Assembly: GCF_000485595.1 (NCBI RefSeq)
Contig: NW_014577109.1
Location: forward strand, 458,976-488,854
Direction: 5' to 3'
Length of the DNA: 29,879 nt
DNA from: Priapulus caudatus
Lineage: Eukaryota; Priapulida; Priapulimorpha; Priapulimorphida; Priapulidae
A program made the translations under genes and the position numbers. Under the pieces are notes generated by a model. The model was not told the origin of the DNA, searched no databases, and was given only the letters and a program-made list of their open reading frames with translations. Positions 1 to 11,044 of the stretch are shown here, one piece after another. Within the stretch, counting starts at the first letter, position 1. Each line of letters starts with the position of its first letter.

Positions 1-50
<50 letters not shown>

Positions 51-62
51 GCACACGCACAA
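1..62. repeat. (AC)n microsatellite
   Basis: An uninterrupted AC run of 46 bases, then ACGC variants, at the left edge of the window. The matching place before the second copy of the duplicated segment is also AC-rich. Confidence 0.95.
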
Positions 63-1266
63 CATAATGTTAACGACGTAACCCGATCATTTACCAACGA
101 CATATATTTCATTCCGATGTTTTTCCTGTGTATAATTTGTTACTATCAAGCACGTCTATAAGTCGATGGAAGAGAGTCAGGTATCAGTGTTAGAGCTGAC
201 AGGTAATTAATAGGTGTAAGTGACCCGGAAGGAAGTGACACCAGTCTTCCATCCGGTGCATCACCGTCTTACGCTACAGTGCGTTACACCACGAGCGCGG
301 CTACGCGCGGAAATCCCCTTACACATTATCGGTAGGCCGGTTAACGGATATAGTCACATAGTTCGCGCGTAGGATTCTACTAGAACGCCGCGTTTGGAAA
401 GAGTTTAGTGGTTGCTATTTAATCATTAACTAACACATTTAATTAATAAGTTATTTATGTAACTAAGCTAGTTATTTATTAGTTAGCAATTATATATTTA
501 TTAAAATTCAAGTTATTACGTTAATTACTATTACATCAATAAATTATTATGTCATCAGTGGGAGATCACGCCAGCTGAGTAAATATAGTATGTACCTGAT
601 GTAACGTAGTTTATTTTGGTGCGGTGACTATTCATTCACGTTGATGGTACTCATCCTAGGCTGCTGACATTCCATACCACAACATTCACTAATTGGTAAT
701 GTGCTATTCGATAAACAACTATTCATGTCTCGCATAGCAGGGCAAACTACCTTTAAGCATCTAAGATACATTACAAGAAGTACTATGCAAAGATGTGTTT
801 TTAAAAGACATCACTTCGAGAAAATAATGTTATACTAGGTTGCTCCATCACAGGGTACTATAACATACGCGGCTTCCTGACCGAAATAGAGGCAGAGCAG
901 TGATAATAATTCGAACGTTCAACGTTCTATAGAATACACCTGTCTATACATTATACACTACAGCTTCGTTCATCACTACCAGTGTCAACGTCTAGAAACA
1001 ACCCTACATAATGCACAGCGTTAATCCGTTAACACGCTACTTCACGTAGGACACGGGCACGGACGAGCATACAAAGTCAACGCCCGGCAGTCGTAAGTAA
1101 ATGCCGCTACACGACGGAGTAGACTCATCACTAGACTAGGGGAAAAAGTAACGGTCTGGTCATTCTGCTGGCTCGATCTTCTATGCTTCCAGGCTGCGAT
1201 GTTCAACCGCGGTGCCAGCTGTCGGCACAGCATCGCACGCTCAGCACTCCCTCCCCCGCGTGACAA
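50..1266. repeat. Direct-repeat copy A (1.2 kb)
   Basis: This matches 2898-4938 from ACATAATGTTAACGACGTAA to the TCCCCCGCGTGACAA at the edge of the 31-bp minisatellite. The order of landmarks is the same throughout. The two copies differ every 10 to 20 bases, mostly by single-base gains or losses. Copy A lacks about 730 bp (after 428) and about 45 bp (near 920) present in copy B, and it leaves the match at 1266 instead of entering the minisatellite. Confidence 0.9.
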
Positions 1267-1708
1267 TAGTGAGCAAACGGCAAAGGCTAACTCAAAAGCA
1301 GCTCAAGTTGGAGGACATGCAGCGGCTTAATGCCTTATTGGAAATTGGTGCCGAGGATGAAGTTGTGGAAAGTACAGTAAAACCTCGTTATACTGCCCCT
1401 CGTAATACCGCCAATCTCACTTATCGCCAGGGAAATGCCAGTATACAGATCATTTGTATCTATTTGTACGTAATTTAGCCTCGTAATACCGCCCCTCGTT
1501 AACCGCCAACCGCCAGCATTATGGCTATGTACAATTCTATATAAATGCATTGAAAATACACTCGTTATACCGCCATCGAGTGTTGGTCGGTATCGGTTGA
1601 TCAGTTTCTATGGTAACAAACACACAGCACATCCACGCGAGTCCTATGTAATAGCAGTAGTATTTAGCGGTATAGTACTAGCTGTATAGTACTAGCGGTA
1701 TAGTACTA
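1267..1708. repeat. Repeated CCTCGT-TA-CCGCC motifs and short tandem repeat
   Basis: CCTCGTTATAC or CCTCGTAATAC occurs at 1383, 1398 and 1479, CCTCGTTAACCGCC at 1494 and CTCGTTATACCGCC at 1561. Then a 15-bp tandem GCGGTATAGTACTA repeat runs from about 1661 to 1712. It is probably part of the same pogo-like element as the transposase tail downstream. An open frame crossing 1267-1478 has a lysine/glutamine/leucine-rich stretch (QKQLKLEDMQRL) that I do not recognise. Confidence 0.5.
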
Positions 1709-1903
1709 GTGGTAGAGATTCCGCCCCCATCATCACTTAATATTCGAAGGGCAATTCAGACTGTATTGCGATATCTTGAGTCGAACGCATATTCTAATGA
1801 ACGTGACATTTCTGCCGTGTCCCTCCTACAATCTCGCATGGATTCACTCATTTCGGAATGTTCTAAACAGAAGTCAATTTCAGACTTTTTTAAGAAAGAT
1901 TGA
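1709..1903 (+). pseudogene. pogo/Tigger-like transposase, C-terminal remnant
   Basis: Seen: an open stretch of 64 codons ending TGA at 1901-1903. It has a PPPSSLNIRRAIQTVLRYLE segment and ends KQKSISDFFKKD. Known: pogo/Tigger (DDE, CENP-B-like) transposases often end with a helix-rich segment of this kind and a Q-x-x-I-x-x-F-F motif that binds PCNA. Here Q, I and FF are at the right spacing. Neither the CENP-B DNA-binding domain nor the DDE catalytic core is present, so this is a broken fragment. The nominal start is only where the frame opens. Upstream (1383-1575) are several CCTCGTWATACYGCC repeats that look like sub-terminal repeats of such an element. The fragment lies in the poorly assembled first 6 kb, so breaks may be partly technical. 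Confidence 0.55.
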
Positions 1904-2695
1904 ACCCCGGACTATCAAAATACTGCACGCAAACTTAAATGTACATGTACATGTGCTGAACTCCGGACTAACGAAAACACGGAGCCGGTTCCGGCCGGAA
2001 CCCTTCAGGAACAGTCGGCCGGAACCGGAATCTTTTCCTAAATTCATTTATGCTACAAGCGTCATCAAGATCAAAAGAGCAGTCACTGAATGTAGTTGAG
2101 CGTCAGTAGAGTCAACTTGCTGACAATATAGTGTTAACAACTTCACACTATTCCGCCCAAAAAACTTTGCCACTTGAACATCGGCTAACTAACTGAACTG
2201 AACCTAACTGATGTTAGGTGATTCACGAGATTTTCTTTTAAAATAAAATACTCTTACTCTTAGAGCCACAGGAATGGCATCTGTCTGTTAGTTGAAAATA
2301 ATCGACTAAAACCAGGTATACTGCAACATGCAGGTTTTGCCACACAATTCGCTCGCGACTAAGATGCCAGAATTATGCACTGTAAGTGTAAGCAGATGAT
2401 TTACACCTAACAACCATCCTGTAATTAGAACTTTGTAGCATTGAGAACAATGAGAACAATGTAGAATGTAAACATGTAGACAATGAAAACATGAGACATA
2501 ATGAGAACATGTAGAACTAGACAGAGGGCTCTCACGGAGAGTGCATACCTCCGCCAGCATGTAACATGTATGTGTATAACAGCTGGCTCGCTGCTGGCTG
2601 CTGCTGACTGGACGCCCTGAGCGAAGCTGCTGGCTGACCTCTCGACGTGACACTAAGGCGAGCTGCTGCTGAATCGATCGCGCGAACACTAGTGG
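1904..2695. other. No gene recognised; GC palindrome
   Basis: Contains a perfect 16-bp palindrome GGTTCCGGCCGGAACC (1987-2002), followed at once by another GGCCGGAACCGG. This may be the tail of the pogo-like element. Later there are short CTGGCTG/CTGCTG-rich stretches at 2580-2670. Nothing coding was recognised. Confidence 0.5.
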
Positions 2696-2908
2696 CTACA
2701 ACACACACTACACGAAGCACAACACGAACACACACACGAGACCGATTACATTACCTCCTTGGCGGAGGTAACAATCTAGTACATGCTCACGCACATACAC
2801 GCACATATACGAACGCACGCACACACACACACACACACCACAACACACAGCAGCACACACAACACATTCCACACAACACACACACCAAACGGTCTCGCAC
2901 ACGCACAC
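2696..2908. repeat. AC-rich low-complexity tract
   Basis: Interrupted AC/ACGC/ACAC sequence with a purer (AC)n run at about 2819-2838. Open frames here (His/Thr-rich or Cys/Val-rich) are products of the repeat. Confidence 0.85.
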
Positions 2909-4938
2909 ATAATGTTAACGACGTAAACCCGAATCATTTAACACAACAGACATATATTTATTCCGATGTTTCCTGGTATAGATTGTTCTATCAAGCACGG
3001 TCTATAGATCAATGGAGGAGAGTCAGGTAATCCGTTGTTAAGAGCTGACAGGTAATTAAATAGTGTAAGTGACCCGGAAGGGAAGTGACACCGGTCTTTT
3101 TGCCATGCCGGTCATCACCGGTCTACGCCTACAGTGCGTTACACCACGCGCGCGCTACGCCGCGGAAATCCCGCTTACACATTATCGTAGGGCGGTTAGA
3201 TATAGTCCACATAGTTCGCAGCGTAGATTCTACTAGAACGCCGCGTTTGGAAAGAGTTTAGTGGCTTGCTATTTAGAATCATTAAAGTCGATCACTGCGA
3301 GTTGTTTTCGAGCGGTTTTTAGTGTTTATTCTCACTCTCATGATGACCTAACCGTTGTTGCTTGAGTAACAGTAAATGGTTTGAATAACAATAAAATGTC
3401 TTAGAAGCGCATGCAAAAGATCAAAATCAGTGCACAGAATTACAATTTTTTCTTTTTGGCGTTCTCTTGTTCGATTTTCGCTGTCATGTCTCGCCTTTCT
3501 TCGCGTACCGCGAAGACGCAACAAGGGTATGCAGTAAAGCAAAATCGCACACGGAGATTATTTTGTGGTCAGATGTGAATAAGATCAGAGTGGCATAGTA
3601 ACGTAAACAAACCTAAGCAGTGTAATTGTAACCTCATAAACTATTAAGTCCTTCAAAGTCCTAGGGACCTATAACGAAAGACGAGAGAGAAATGGATTAC
3701 AAGTTCCTTCCGTTGCTTAGAAATATCAGCGAGGAAATAACTTTACACAGCACAAATAGATGCCCTTTGTTTTAAATATGTTTTCGCATTGTTTTGAGAG
3801 GCCAATGTTGTGATTTTTGAAAGTCCTGACCTCGAAAAATGTATTTGCTGGTAATGATGTGTCAAACCAATTTTTCTATGCTCATAACTGCATAAAATAT
3901 TGGGTGTTTTTGGAATGTTGGTGTATATCAGTGATATTTTCCTGTCAGGTGAGACTAATATTCAGCTATATTTAGTTTTCCTTCTGAGCAAAATTCTGCA
4001 ATGATCCGTTTTATAACTAACACATGTTTAATTAATAATTATTTTATGTAACTAACTAGTTATTATTAGTTCAGTAATTATATATTTATTAAAATTCAAG
4101 TTGAATTACGTTGTAATTACTATCACATCAAATAAATTAATTATGTCATTCAGTGGGAGGTCACGCCAGCTGAGTAAATATATGTATGTACCTCAAATTG
4201 AACGTAGTTTATTTTGGGTGGCGGTGAACTATTCAATTCACGTTTGAGATGGTACCAATCTAGGCCTGCTTGACATTCCATACCACAACATTCACTAATG
4301 GTAATGTGCTATCGATAACAAACTATTCATGGTCTCGCATACAATGGCAAACTACCTTTAAGGCATCAAGATACACTACAAGAAGTACTCATGCCAAGAT
4401 GTGTTTTAAAAGACATGCACTGTCGAGAAAATAATGTTAATACTAGGTTGCTCCATCACAGGGTACTATAACATTACGCGGCTTCCCCTGACCGAAATGA
4501 GAGGCAGAGCAGTGATAATACATTCGATACTTCGACCTCTGCAGGTTGCGCATAATGAATCTGCCGTAACCTTATATATATGAATACACTGTCTATAACA
4601 TTATACACACAGTTCGTTCATGCATCTACCAGTGTCAACGTCTAGAGACAACGACCTACATAAATGCTCCAGTGTTAAATCCGTTAACCGACGCTACATT
4701 CACGTAGGACACGGGCCACGGACCGAGCATACAAAGTCAACGCCCGAGTCGTAAAGTGAATGCCCGCCACACGACGAGTAGACTTCATCGCACTGAAGAC
4801 TGGGAAAAAAGTAACGGTCTGGTCATTCTGCTGGCTCGAATCTTCTATGCTTCCAGGCTGCGATGTTCAACCCGCGGTGCCCAGCTGTCGGCAATCACAA
4901 ATCGCACGCTAAAGCACTCCCTCCCCCTGCGTGACAAC
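2898..4938. repeat. Direct-repeat copy B, with 730-bp insertion
   Basis: Second copy of the segment at 50-1266. It contains an extra block at about 3286-4013 and a shorter one near 4530-4575. It runs into the 31-bp minisatellite at its right end. No coding exon was recognised in either copy. Confidence 0.9.
3286..4013. mobile_element. Insertion-like block present only in copy B
   Basis: Copy A reads AATCATTAACTAACAC. Copy B has AATCATTA, then about 728 bp, then ATAACTAACAC. Weakly matching inverted motifs lie at the ends (GATCACTGC at 3290-3298, and GATCATTGC on the complement of 3998-4006). The repeated TA/TTA at the junction could be a target duplication (TA or TTAA). The interior shows no recognisable protein. 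It could equally be a deletion in copy A. Confidence 0.45.
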
Positions 4939-6410
4939 CCACAGGCATCCCACTCTCCCGCGTGATTAAACCCACACAGCACCCCTCCCGCGTATAACCC
5001 ACAACAGCATTCCCTCTCCCCCGCGTGATAACCCCAGCACAGCATCCCATCCCCGCGTAATTAACCCACCGACAGCATCCACCTCCGACCGCGTGATAAA
5101 CCCACAAGCATCCCTCCCGCGTGATAACCCACACAGCATCCCCGCCGCGGTGGATAAACGCTCACACGGCACACAGCAATCCCTCTCACCTCGCGTGATA
5201 TACGCGCACACAGCATCCCTCCCCCCAGCGTGATAACCACACAGCATGCACGCTCAACTCGCATGATATACCCACACAGCATCGCCGTCCCCCCGCGTGA
5301 TAACCACACAGCATCGCACTCTCCTCGCGTGGATAAGCCCGACAACAGCATCCCTCTCCCCGCGTGATAACCCACACAGCATCCTCTCATCCCGCCGTAT
5401 AACCCACAGCATCCCTCTCCCCGTCGTTTGATAACCCACACAGCATCCCTCTCCCCCACCGTGATAACCCCAACACAGCTTACCTCCTCCCCCGCGTGAT
5501 AACCCACACAGCATCCCTCTCCTACCACAGCATCCCTCTCCCCCGCGGGATAACCCAACACAGCATCCCATCCCTGCGTGATAACCCACACAAGCATCCC
5601 CTCCCTGCGTGATAACCCACACAGCATCCCTCTCCCCGCGTGATAAACCTACATCAGCATCCATCCCCGCGTGATAACCACACAGCTGTTCGCTCCCCCG
5701 CGTGAATAAACCTACACAGCATCCCTCCTCGCCCGCGTTGATAACCTACACAGCATCCACCTCCCCGCGTGATAACCCACACGGCATCCATCCCCGCGCT
5801 GATAGACCCACACAGCATCCGCTCTCCCGCTGATAACGCCCACACAGCGCTGAGCATCCCCCTCCCCGCCGCGTGATAACCCACACAGCACCCTCCCCCC
5901 CCAGCGTGATAACCCCACACATCATCCCTCCCCCCCGTGATAACCCAACACAGCAATCCCTCTCCCCGCCGTGATAACCCACCACACATCCCTCTCCCCC
6001 CCGCGTTGATTAACTCCACACAGGGCAGTCGCTCTCCCCCCGCGTATAACGCCACACAGCATCCCCGTCTGTTTCGCTCTCCCTACCCGCGCGTGATAAC
6101 CCACACAGCATCCCCCTCCCCGCGTGATAACCCACACAGCATCCCTCCCCCCGCGTGATAACCCACACAGCATCCCTCTCCCCGCGTGATAACCCACACA
6201 GCATCCCTCCCCCGCGTGATAACCCACACAGCATCCCTCTCCCCCGCGTGATAACCCACACAGCATCCCTCCCCGCGTGATAACCCACACAGCATCCCCC
6301 TCCCCGCGTGATAACCCACACAGCATCCCTCTCCCCGCGTGATAACCCGCTCCGCATCCCTCTCCCGTGTGATAACTCGCTCAGCATCCCTCTCCCCCGC
6401 GCGGAAACCC
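4930..6410. repeat. 31-bp minisatellite, about 48 units, in Galpha-o intron 2
   Basis: The consensus unit is GTGATAACCCACACAGCATC followed by CCTCTCCCCGC, with 29 to 32 bp variants in the C runs. From about 4930 to 6070 almost every unit carries single-base indels. From about 6088 to 6345 roughly nine units are almost identical. The last two or three units (6345-6410) are diverged. The complement strand is G-rich, with three G runs per unit. The many Gly/Cys/Val- and SRG-rich open frames on the minus strand come from this repeat and are not genes. Confidence 0.95.
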
Positions 6411-7238
6411 GCTCAGAATCCACCGCCCCGATCTTCTGTAAACACGCCTCGCCGCAGTTCTTTCGTAGCGCCGCTATAGCAGTACCTCGGTGCCGTACGC
6501 CGCCTCAACATTATCGGGAGGTACAGTTCGTGCGACGGCCGTACCCTCGTATACACGTACGCGCATACATGCACACACACACACACCAGCCCCCGCCAAT
6601 CGATACGCGCGCATCCCGCCGCCCCGAAGCTGGCAAACTGCAGTGAGCTATTTGTGGCACGCACCGAGCCGGGCGCGCACGGCAAATGCTGTGCGGCTGT
6701 GCATACAGCTGCCGCCAGCTCGCGTTCCACATCATTAGCATGCCGGCGAGCTTCTTCTTCGCGCACAAGGGCCGCGTGTGTATGCGCGCGCGTGTGTATG
6801 TGTGAGAGAGCGAGAGTACGCGTATGAGTGTTGTGTATGAGCGAGCGAGTGTGTGTGTGTGAGAGAGAGCGTGGGAGAGGATTGCAGGGCGCGGCTGTGC
6901 GGGTCATGAATGCTCGCCACAATCCCCGCATGCGGGAACTGGAAGCCATCCCCGATCGCCGGCCCGCGTGACGTCATCGACGCACGCCAGCCAGCAGGCG
7001 TCTAGCCTCCCCGCTCCGTATTTATAATTACCTGTATACGTGCAGCTTGTTTCGGGAGGGGTCGGGGCGGGTGCGGGGGCGAGAATCGTATTTAGTATTT
7101 ACACGGAAGCGCGGAAGTTAATTAATGCAGTTCTCTCGAGAACTGCTGAAATTACCGCGGAATAGCGGCGAATAGCGATGTGATAATATGGTTTCATTTC
7201 GTGGCGCCGGTACGCGTACAAACGTACAAGTACAAACA
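6411..7238. other. GC-rich gene-free stretch with simple repeats
   Basis: CpG-rich sequence with AC/GT and GAGA microsatellite pieces (6570-6590, 6775-6875) and a perfect cAMP-response-type palindrome TGACGTCA at 6969-6976. An A/T-rich TATTTATAA lies at 7020-7028. This mix resembles an internal promoter but no exon was recognised nearby, so a regulatory role is only a possibility. It lies in Galpha-o intron 2. Confidence 0.4.
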
Positions 7239-7240
7239 TA

Positions 7241-7694
7241 TCAGAAGTAGATAATAGGGAACGAGTGTGACTTCAATAAACAAGGGAAATTCGTCATTCA
7301 CTAGCCTTAGAATACCTACGACTCTTGCGCACTCTTACGCCCTCGGCAATGCGGTGTGGCGCTGGGAGATTGTATATCGACGCAACACTCGGCCACAGTG
7401 ACTCGGCGAGCTAATCTTTGACCTAGCTGCCTTTTGTTTCAAGTTAGGCGGTTTATACATTCGGGTTGCTGGCAACAGAATGGAGAATCGTGTCGTACGT
7501 TTTAGTCTGTATCTCCGGATTGCGCGTGTATATGAAGAAACGATTTCGCACGATGCTAGGCGAATGTACTGTGTACGATTTGAGCTCAAGTTGGTTGAAT
7601 TACGCGTAGTAAATCGTAAGTATTCTAAGGCTAGTAAATGACGAATTTCCCTTGTTTATTGAAGTCACACTCCTTCCCTATTATCTACTTCTGA
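7241..7694. mobile_element. MITE with 81-bp terminal inverted repeats, in Galpha-o intron 2
   Basis: The arms 7241-7321 and 7614-7694 are inverted copies that differ at only three positions. They start TCAGAAGTAGATAATAGGGA, and TA flanks both ends (7239-7240, 7695-7696), fitting a Tc1/mariner-type insertion. The 292-bp interior has an open frame on the minus strand (7335-7589) with no recognisable domain. The close arms suggest a fairly recent insertion. Confidence 0.85.
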
Positions 7695-7696
7695 TA

Positions 7697-10113
7697 CATA
7701 TATTACGACTATCAATTAGCACTTCCTGATACACACTTCCTGATGTCGTACACGGCCACGTGCATTTCCTATACGATTCTATGGTATCTCCTGTACGAGT
7801 ACATGCTGCACTGAATGAAATAACCGCACGACCGAACATTCGCGCAGTGACTGGCTGAGGAAGTCTAGCGGCGTCGCAGCGCGTTTACAATGTTTGACTT
7901 ACAAATGGAATCGCGATAAAAACGGAGAGCAGAGTGCAGAGCGACAATGACAAGAGCTCGCTCCAACAACAACCCTCCCCGCTGCCCACGGCTCACTCCC
8001 GGCCTTGTGTCTGCCTGCTGGACAAAGCAATGATGCTAGGCTAAGACCTTACCTCGCCCCACACCCTACTGATCCATCAGCATCTCGTCGCCATTGTAGC
8101 GAAATTGCCACCTAATTACAGCACGGCGGTGACTTGCTCCGTTTGAGACAAAGAGGTGCAGGAGACCATTCTTACAGGATAGTCGAACGTAGGTTAGTAG
8201 TTAGGGGGTGGACTAGATGGTTCTATGACGGAGAGAGGCGTCCGCGCACAGATGCTACAGCTGCTACAGCCTTTAGGGTTTACGGAGAATGCATCCTCGA
8301 TCGGCCGGCACCCGTTACGGCCTTACGACTATTGAAAAATTGTTTACGCTAGCCCCTAGTCCTCTGGAAATTCCCAAAGATACAGAGCGAGGGTTGATTA
8401 GGTTCTGTAGGAGCCACTACACGCTCGTCCATGGCACAGACTCTTCCAGTTGACTCTATCAGTCATTCATTGTGAACATGGCGACACACGCAGGGCACAA
8501 TCCCGATCACGGCAGACAGACACACATACTTTCGACGCAACAATTTACGTTTAATTCATACATGGGGGAATCGTCAGTTCTCCCCTATAAAACTAGAAAT
8601 AGTATCTCCTATTCCGGCCGATCGATTCGTTTGTAGGCGCGGCGCGTATTTATAGTGATTAGACGCTAACAAGCAGCGTAAATGCGAAGATGAAACGCTA
8701 GTTCTTCCTATAATCGAATACCGGGGGGGAGGAGGTGTGCGGAGTGTCATTGGAGGGAGGAGAGCCACTGTCATTCATGGGGGAAAATCATACGGAATGC
8801 GAACCATACCCGCGCCTGCGCGCACTCTGTCTATGTCACCACAGCATTCGGTGCACACAATAACACATCGGCCATCTACTACGTACTATACACGCACGGT
8901 GAATTTGCGCGAATTTCATACGGGATCGTATGACATAGAAACGATTAGAAACGAGATTAGAAATGGAGCCGAATGTTTTGGGCACGCGTGCAGACGTGTA
9001 CCGGAGGCTCATCCACGAGGGAAGACACGGCACGCAGATGTGCGCTTTGTTCTTTCTCATTCGCACATGGGGTAATCTGGCTTTCTTGTCTCAGCGTTGC
9101 GCCACATGTCTGTTTACCATCGCATGCGTATACCGAGATGCGGGGCCGCCACCGCTACCGCCACCGCCTACACAGCGTGTCACAGTGCAGCCCGTGCACG
9201 GAGGACCCGGATGAGAACCGATAAACTAACCGCGCACGTCGTCGTAAAAACGATGGTCGGGTTGAGTATGATATTCTGAACGATCGCTAGTCTTTGCGTT
9301 TCCGAAATTTTAGCCATGCGTACGACGGCAGCTGATGGAATTCAAAACAAGAGACCACCAGCCGGCTCTCGTCTGTTATCCCGTTGCTTGTAAAATGTCC
9401 CATCCTGAAAATGCCAGGTTCAGTGCCTGTGCCCGCTATCGGAACACGTTTACAAAATCTTTACTTTTCTGATCCAAATCTTTTGCGCATCTGCTGGGCA
9501 GGTGAGAGCTAGCGTCGCTCAATGCTGCTACGCTCTACATGTGTTATGTCATGTTCTTATACTTGTCGGTGTTCCCTACATAGGCTTACTGACAAAGTAG
9601 TGCACCTGTGTTTCGCTAACTAGCTGTGTAGATAGACTACGGATTACATTATTAGATTATTAGTAATAGATTATATCCTGTTTTCCAACACATTCCAATA
9701 AAATAGAACCGTATTCTAACAGCTAACAGGATATCCGCGTTACTGTACAGCCGGATTAATTACTATACTTCGATAGAGTACAGTGAACATGTGGTAGGTC
9801 GTATGACGCATGAATGGCACAGGACCCGACCCTTTCTGTGGGCATAGGATATGACCACAAAAACATGGAAGCCACACAATTCATTTAGCAGATCTATACG
9901 TTCATGTTATAACCACAAATGATGACCACAAAATTGGTAAACGTTTATTGACATATTTTTGATTATGCGGACATCTAACGAAATATAAATTTCCTGTAAG
10001 CTGGGCATTTTGATAAATACGTTTCAGTCATATAATGAGTGCAGTTTATATCCCCGTAATAAAGTTCGAAAACGGGAACTAAATGTTTCGACTTCAAACA
10101 CATCTTTACTTAC
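7697..10113. other. Galpha-o intron 2, no further feature recognised
   Basis: No repeat with clear ends and no exon was identified. A plus-strand open frame starting at 8963 (MEPNVLGTRADVYRRL) reads up to a possible GGGTAAT donor near 9069 and was considered as an exon, but I do not recognise the protein. A short inverted pair (TATCCTGTT near 9674, AACAGGATA near 9726) is too short to call. Confidence 0.5.
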
Positions 10114-10156
10114 TTCATTTGTTTAACGATGGTGCTCTTCCCTGACTCTCCGGCGC
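10114..10156 (-). CDS. GNAO1: G protein alpha-o subunit, coding exon 2 (P-loop)
   Basis: Seen: a 43-base exon between an acceptor (pyrimidine-rich run, TTACAG; AG at 10157-10158 on the complement) and a GTAAGT donor (10108-10113). Joined to the single G left by exon 1, it reads GAGESGKSTIVKQM plus two bases of the next codon. This is the G1/P-loop (GxxxxGKS/T), in which Lys46 and Ser47 contact the nucleotide phosphates and Mg. Known: exon 2 of Gi/o genes is 43 bp and codes exactly this piece. Intron 1 is 888 bp. I looked for exon 3 (IIHEDGF onward) on the minus strand between 1 and 10113 and did not find it, so the gene probably continues left of the window. The unreliable assembly of the first 6 kb could also have damaged it. 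Together with exon 1 the first 54 residues of the protein are present. Confidence 0.95.
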
Positions 10157-11044
10157 CTGTAAGGCAAAAAATCACGAAATGTTTAGTCTCACGTATATCA
10201 CACACGACCTATCAGTGCTTTAATTACTGCTTGCATGTAACGAAAGTACCTGTTTTGGGGTAACTAGCGGAGGAAACCGAGAAAACGCGCCCTGCCAAAT
10301 CTCAACCAATCTTCAGTGTGTGCCTTTACTAACACCAAACTGGCACATTAATTTGCGATAAAATATTGGTATTTATAATATTCCTGACACCGCAGAGGAC
10401 GTGACCAAACGTGTACAGGTTTCTCACGTACACGTGTACGTATATTTTCTCATATCTTAGCATATTTTCTGGGCCATAATTCTCATAACCCAGACAGAGA
10501 AATTGGCCATAGATACAGTAAATACTGGATATAAATAAATAAATATATATGCATACATGATTGATAAGGTGGCTGACCTAGAAACTGTTTGCCGTTTTAG
10601 TTTTTTTCTGTATTTAAAAATGCTAACTGGCTTATTTATTCTCCAAATAGCTTTTGTTAAACAACACGATTGAAACATCTGTCAGCCGAGAAAAACTTGC
10701 GAAGTGCGAAAAGAACATATATCTGCTCCGCCATATGCAATCAGCATTGTGTTAAAAAAATATTGCGGAATGGCTTCTTTCCGCTGTCGAAAGGTCTATG
10801 CAGGTTAACGGCCCAGGGCTGAGCGCGAAATCTGTCATTCTAACGAAACTAGCTTAATCGATCAATCACTCAACTGATCGCGCGCTGATCACTGCGCCAG
10901 GGCGGCGATTACGTGCTCAGGGTGGATGCCGGCAGCTGCAGAAACAAAATGGCGTCGACGATTCGCATCCCTCATTCAGGGTGTGGACGCAGCGGCGTTG
11001 TGCGCGAGTAGCCACCCGAACGGATGATATAAGACCATACTAAC
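10157..11044 (-). other. GNAO1: Galpha-o intron 1
   Basis: This 888-bp intron is bounded by GTTAGT and a TTACAG acceptor. It has a moderately GC-rich block at about 10860-11030 with an AAAATGGCG motif near 10947, which resembles a YY1 site, and short GATC-rich palindromic runs at about 10855-10890. No coding exon or clear repeat was recognised. Confidence 0.8.

Noticed and set aside
4845-6423. Many overlapping minus-strand open frames rich in Gly, Cys, Val, Ser and Arg
   Set aside because: They are translations of the 31-bp minisatellite in changing frames, without splice sites or a unique start.
6411-7030. Promoter with CRE and TATA-like box
   Set aside because: TGACGTCA and a TATTTATAA word are present but no exon follows on either strand; kept only as a note in the gene-free stretch.
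8963-9214. 83-codon plus-strand open frame, possible first exon with a GGGTAAT donor
   Set aside because: No recognised motif, low-complexity proline end, and overlapping open frames on both strands; no partner exon found.
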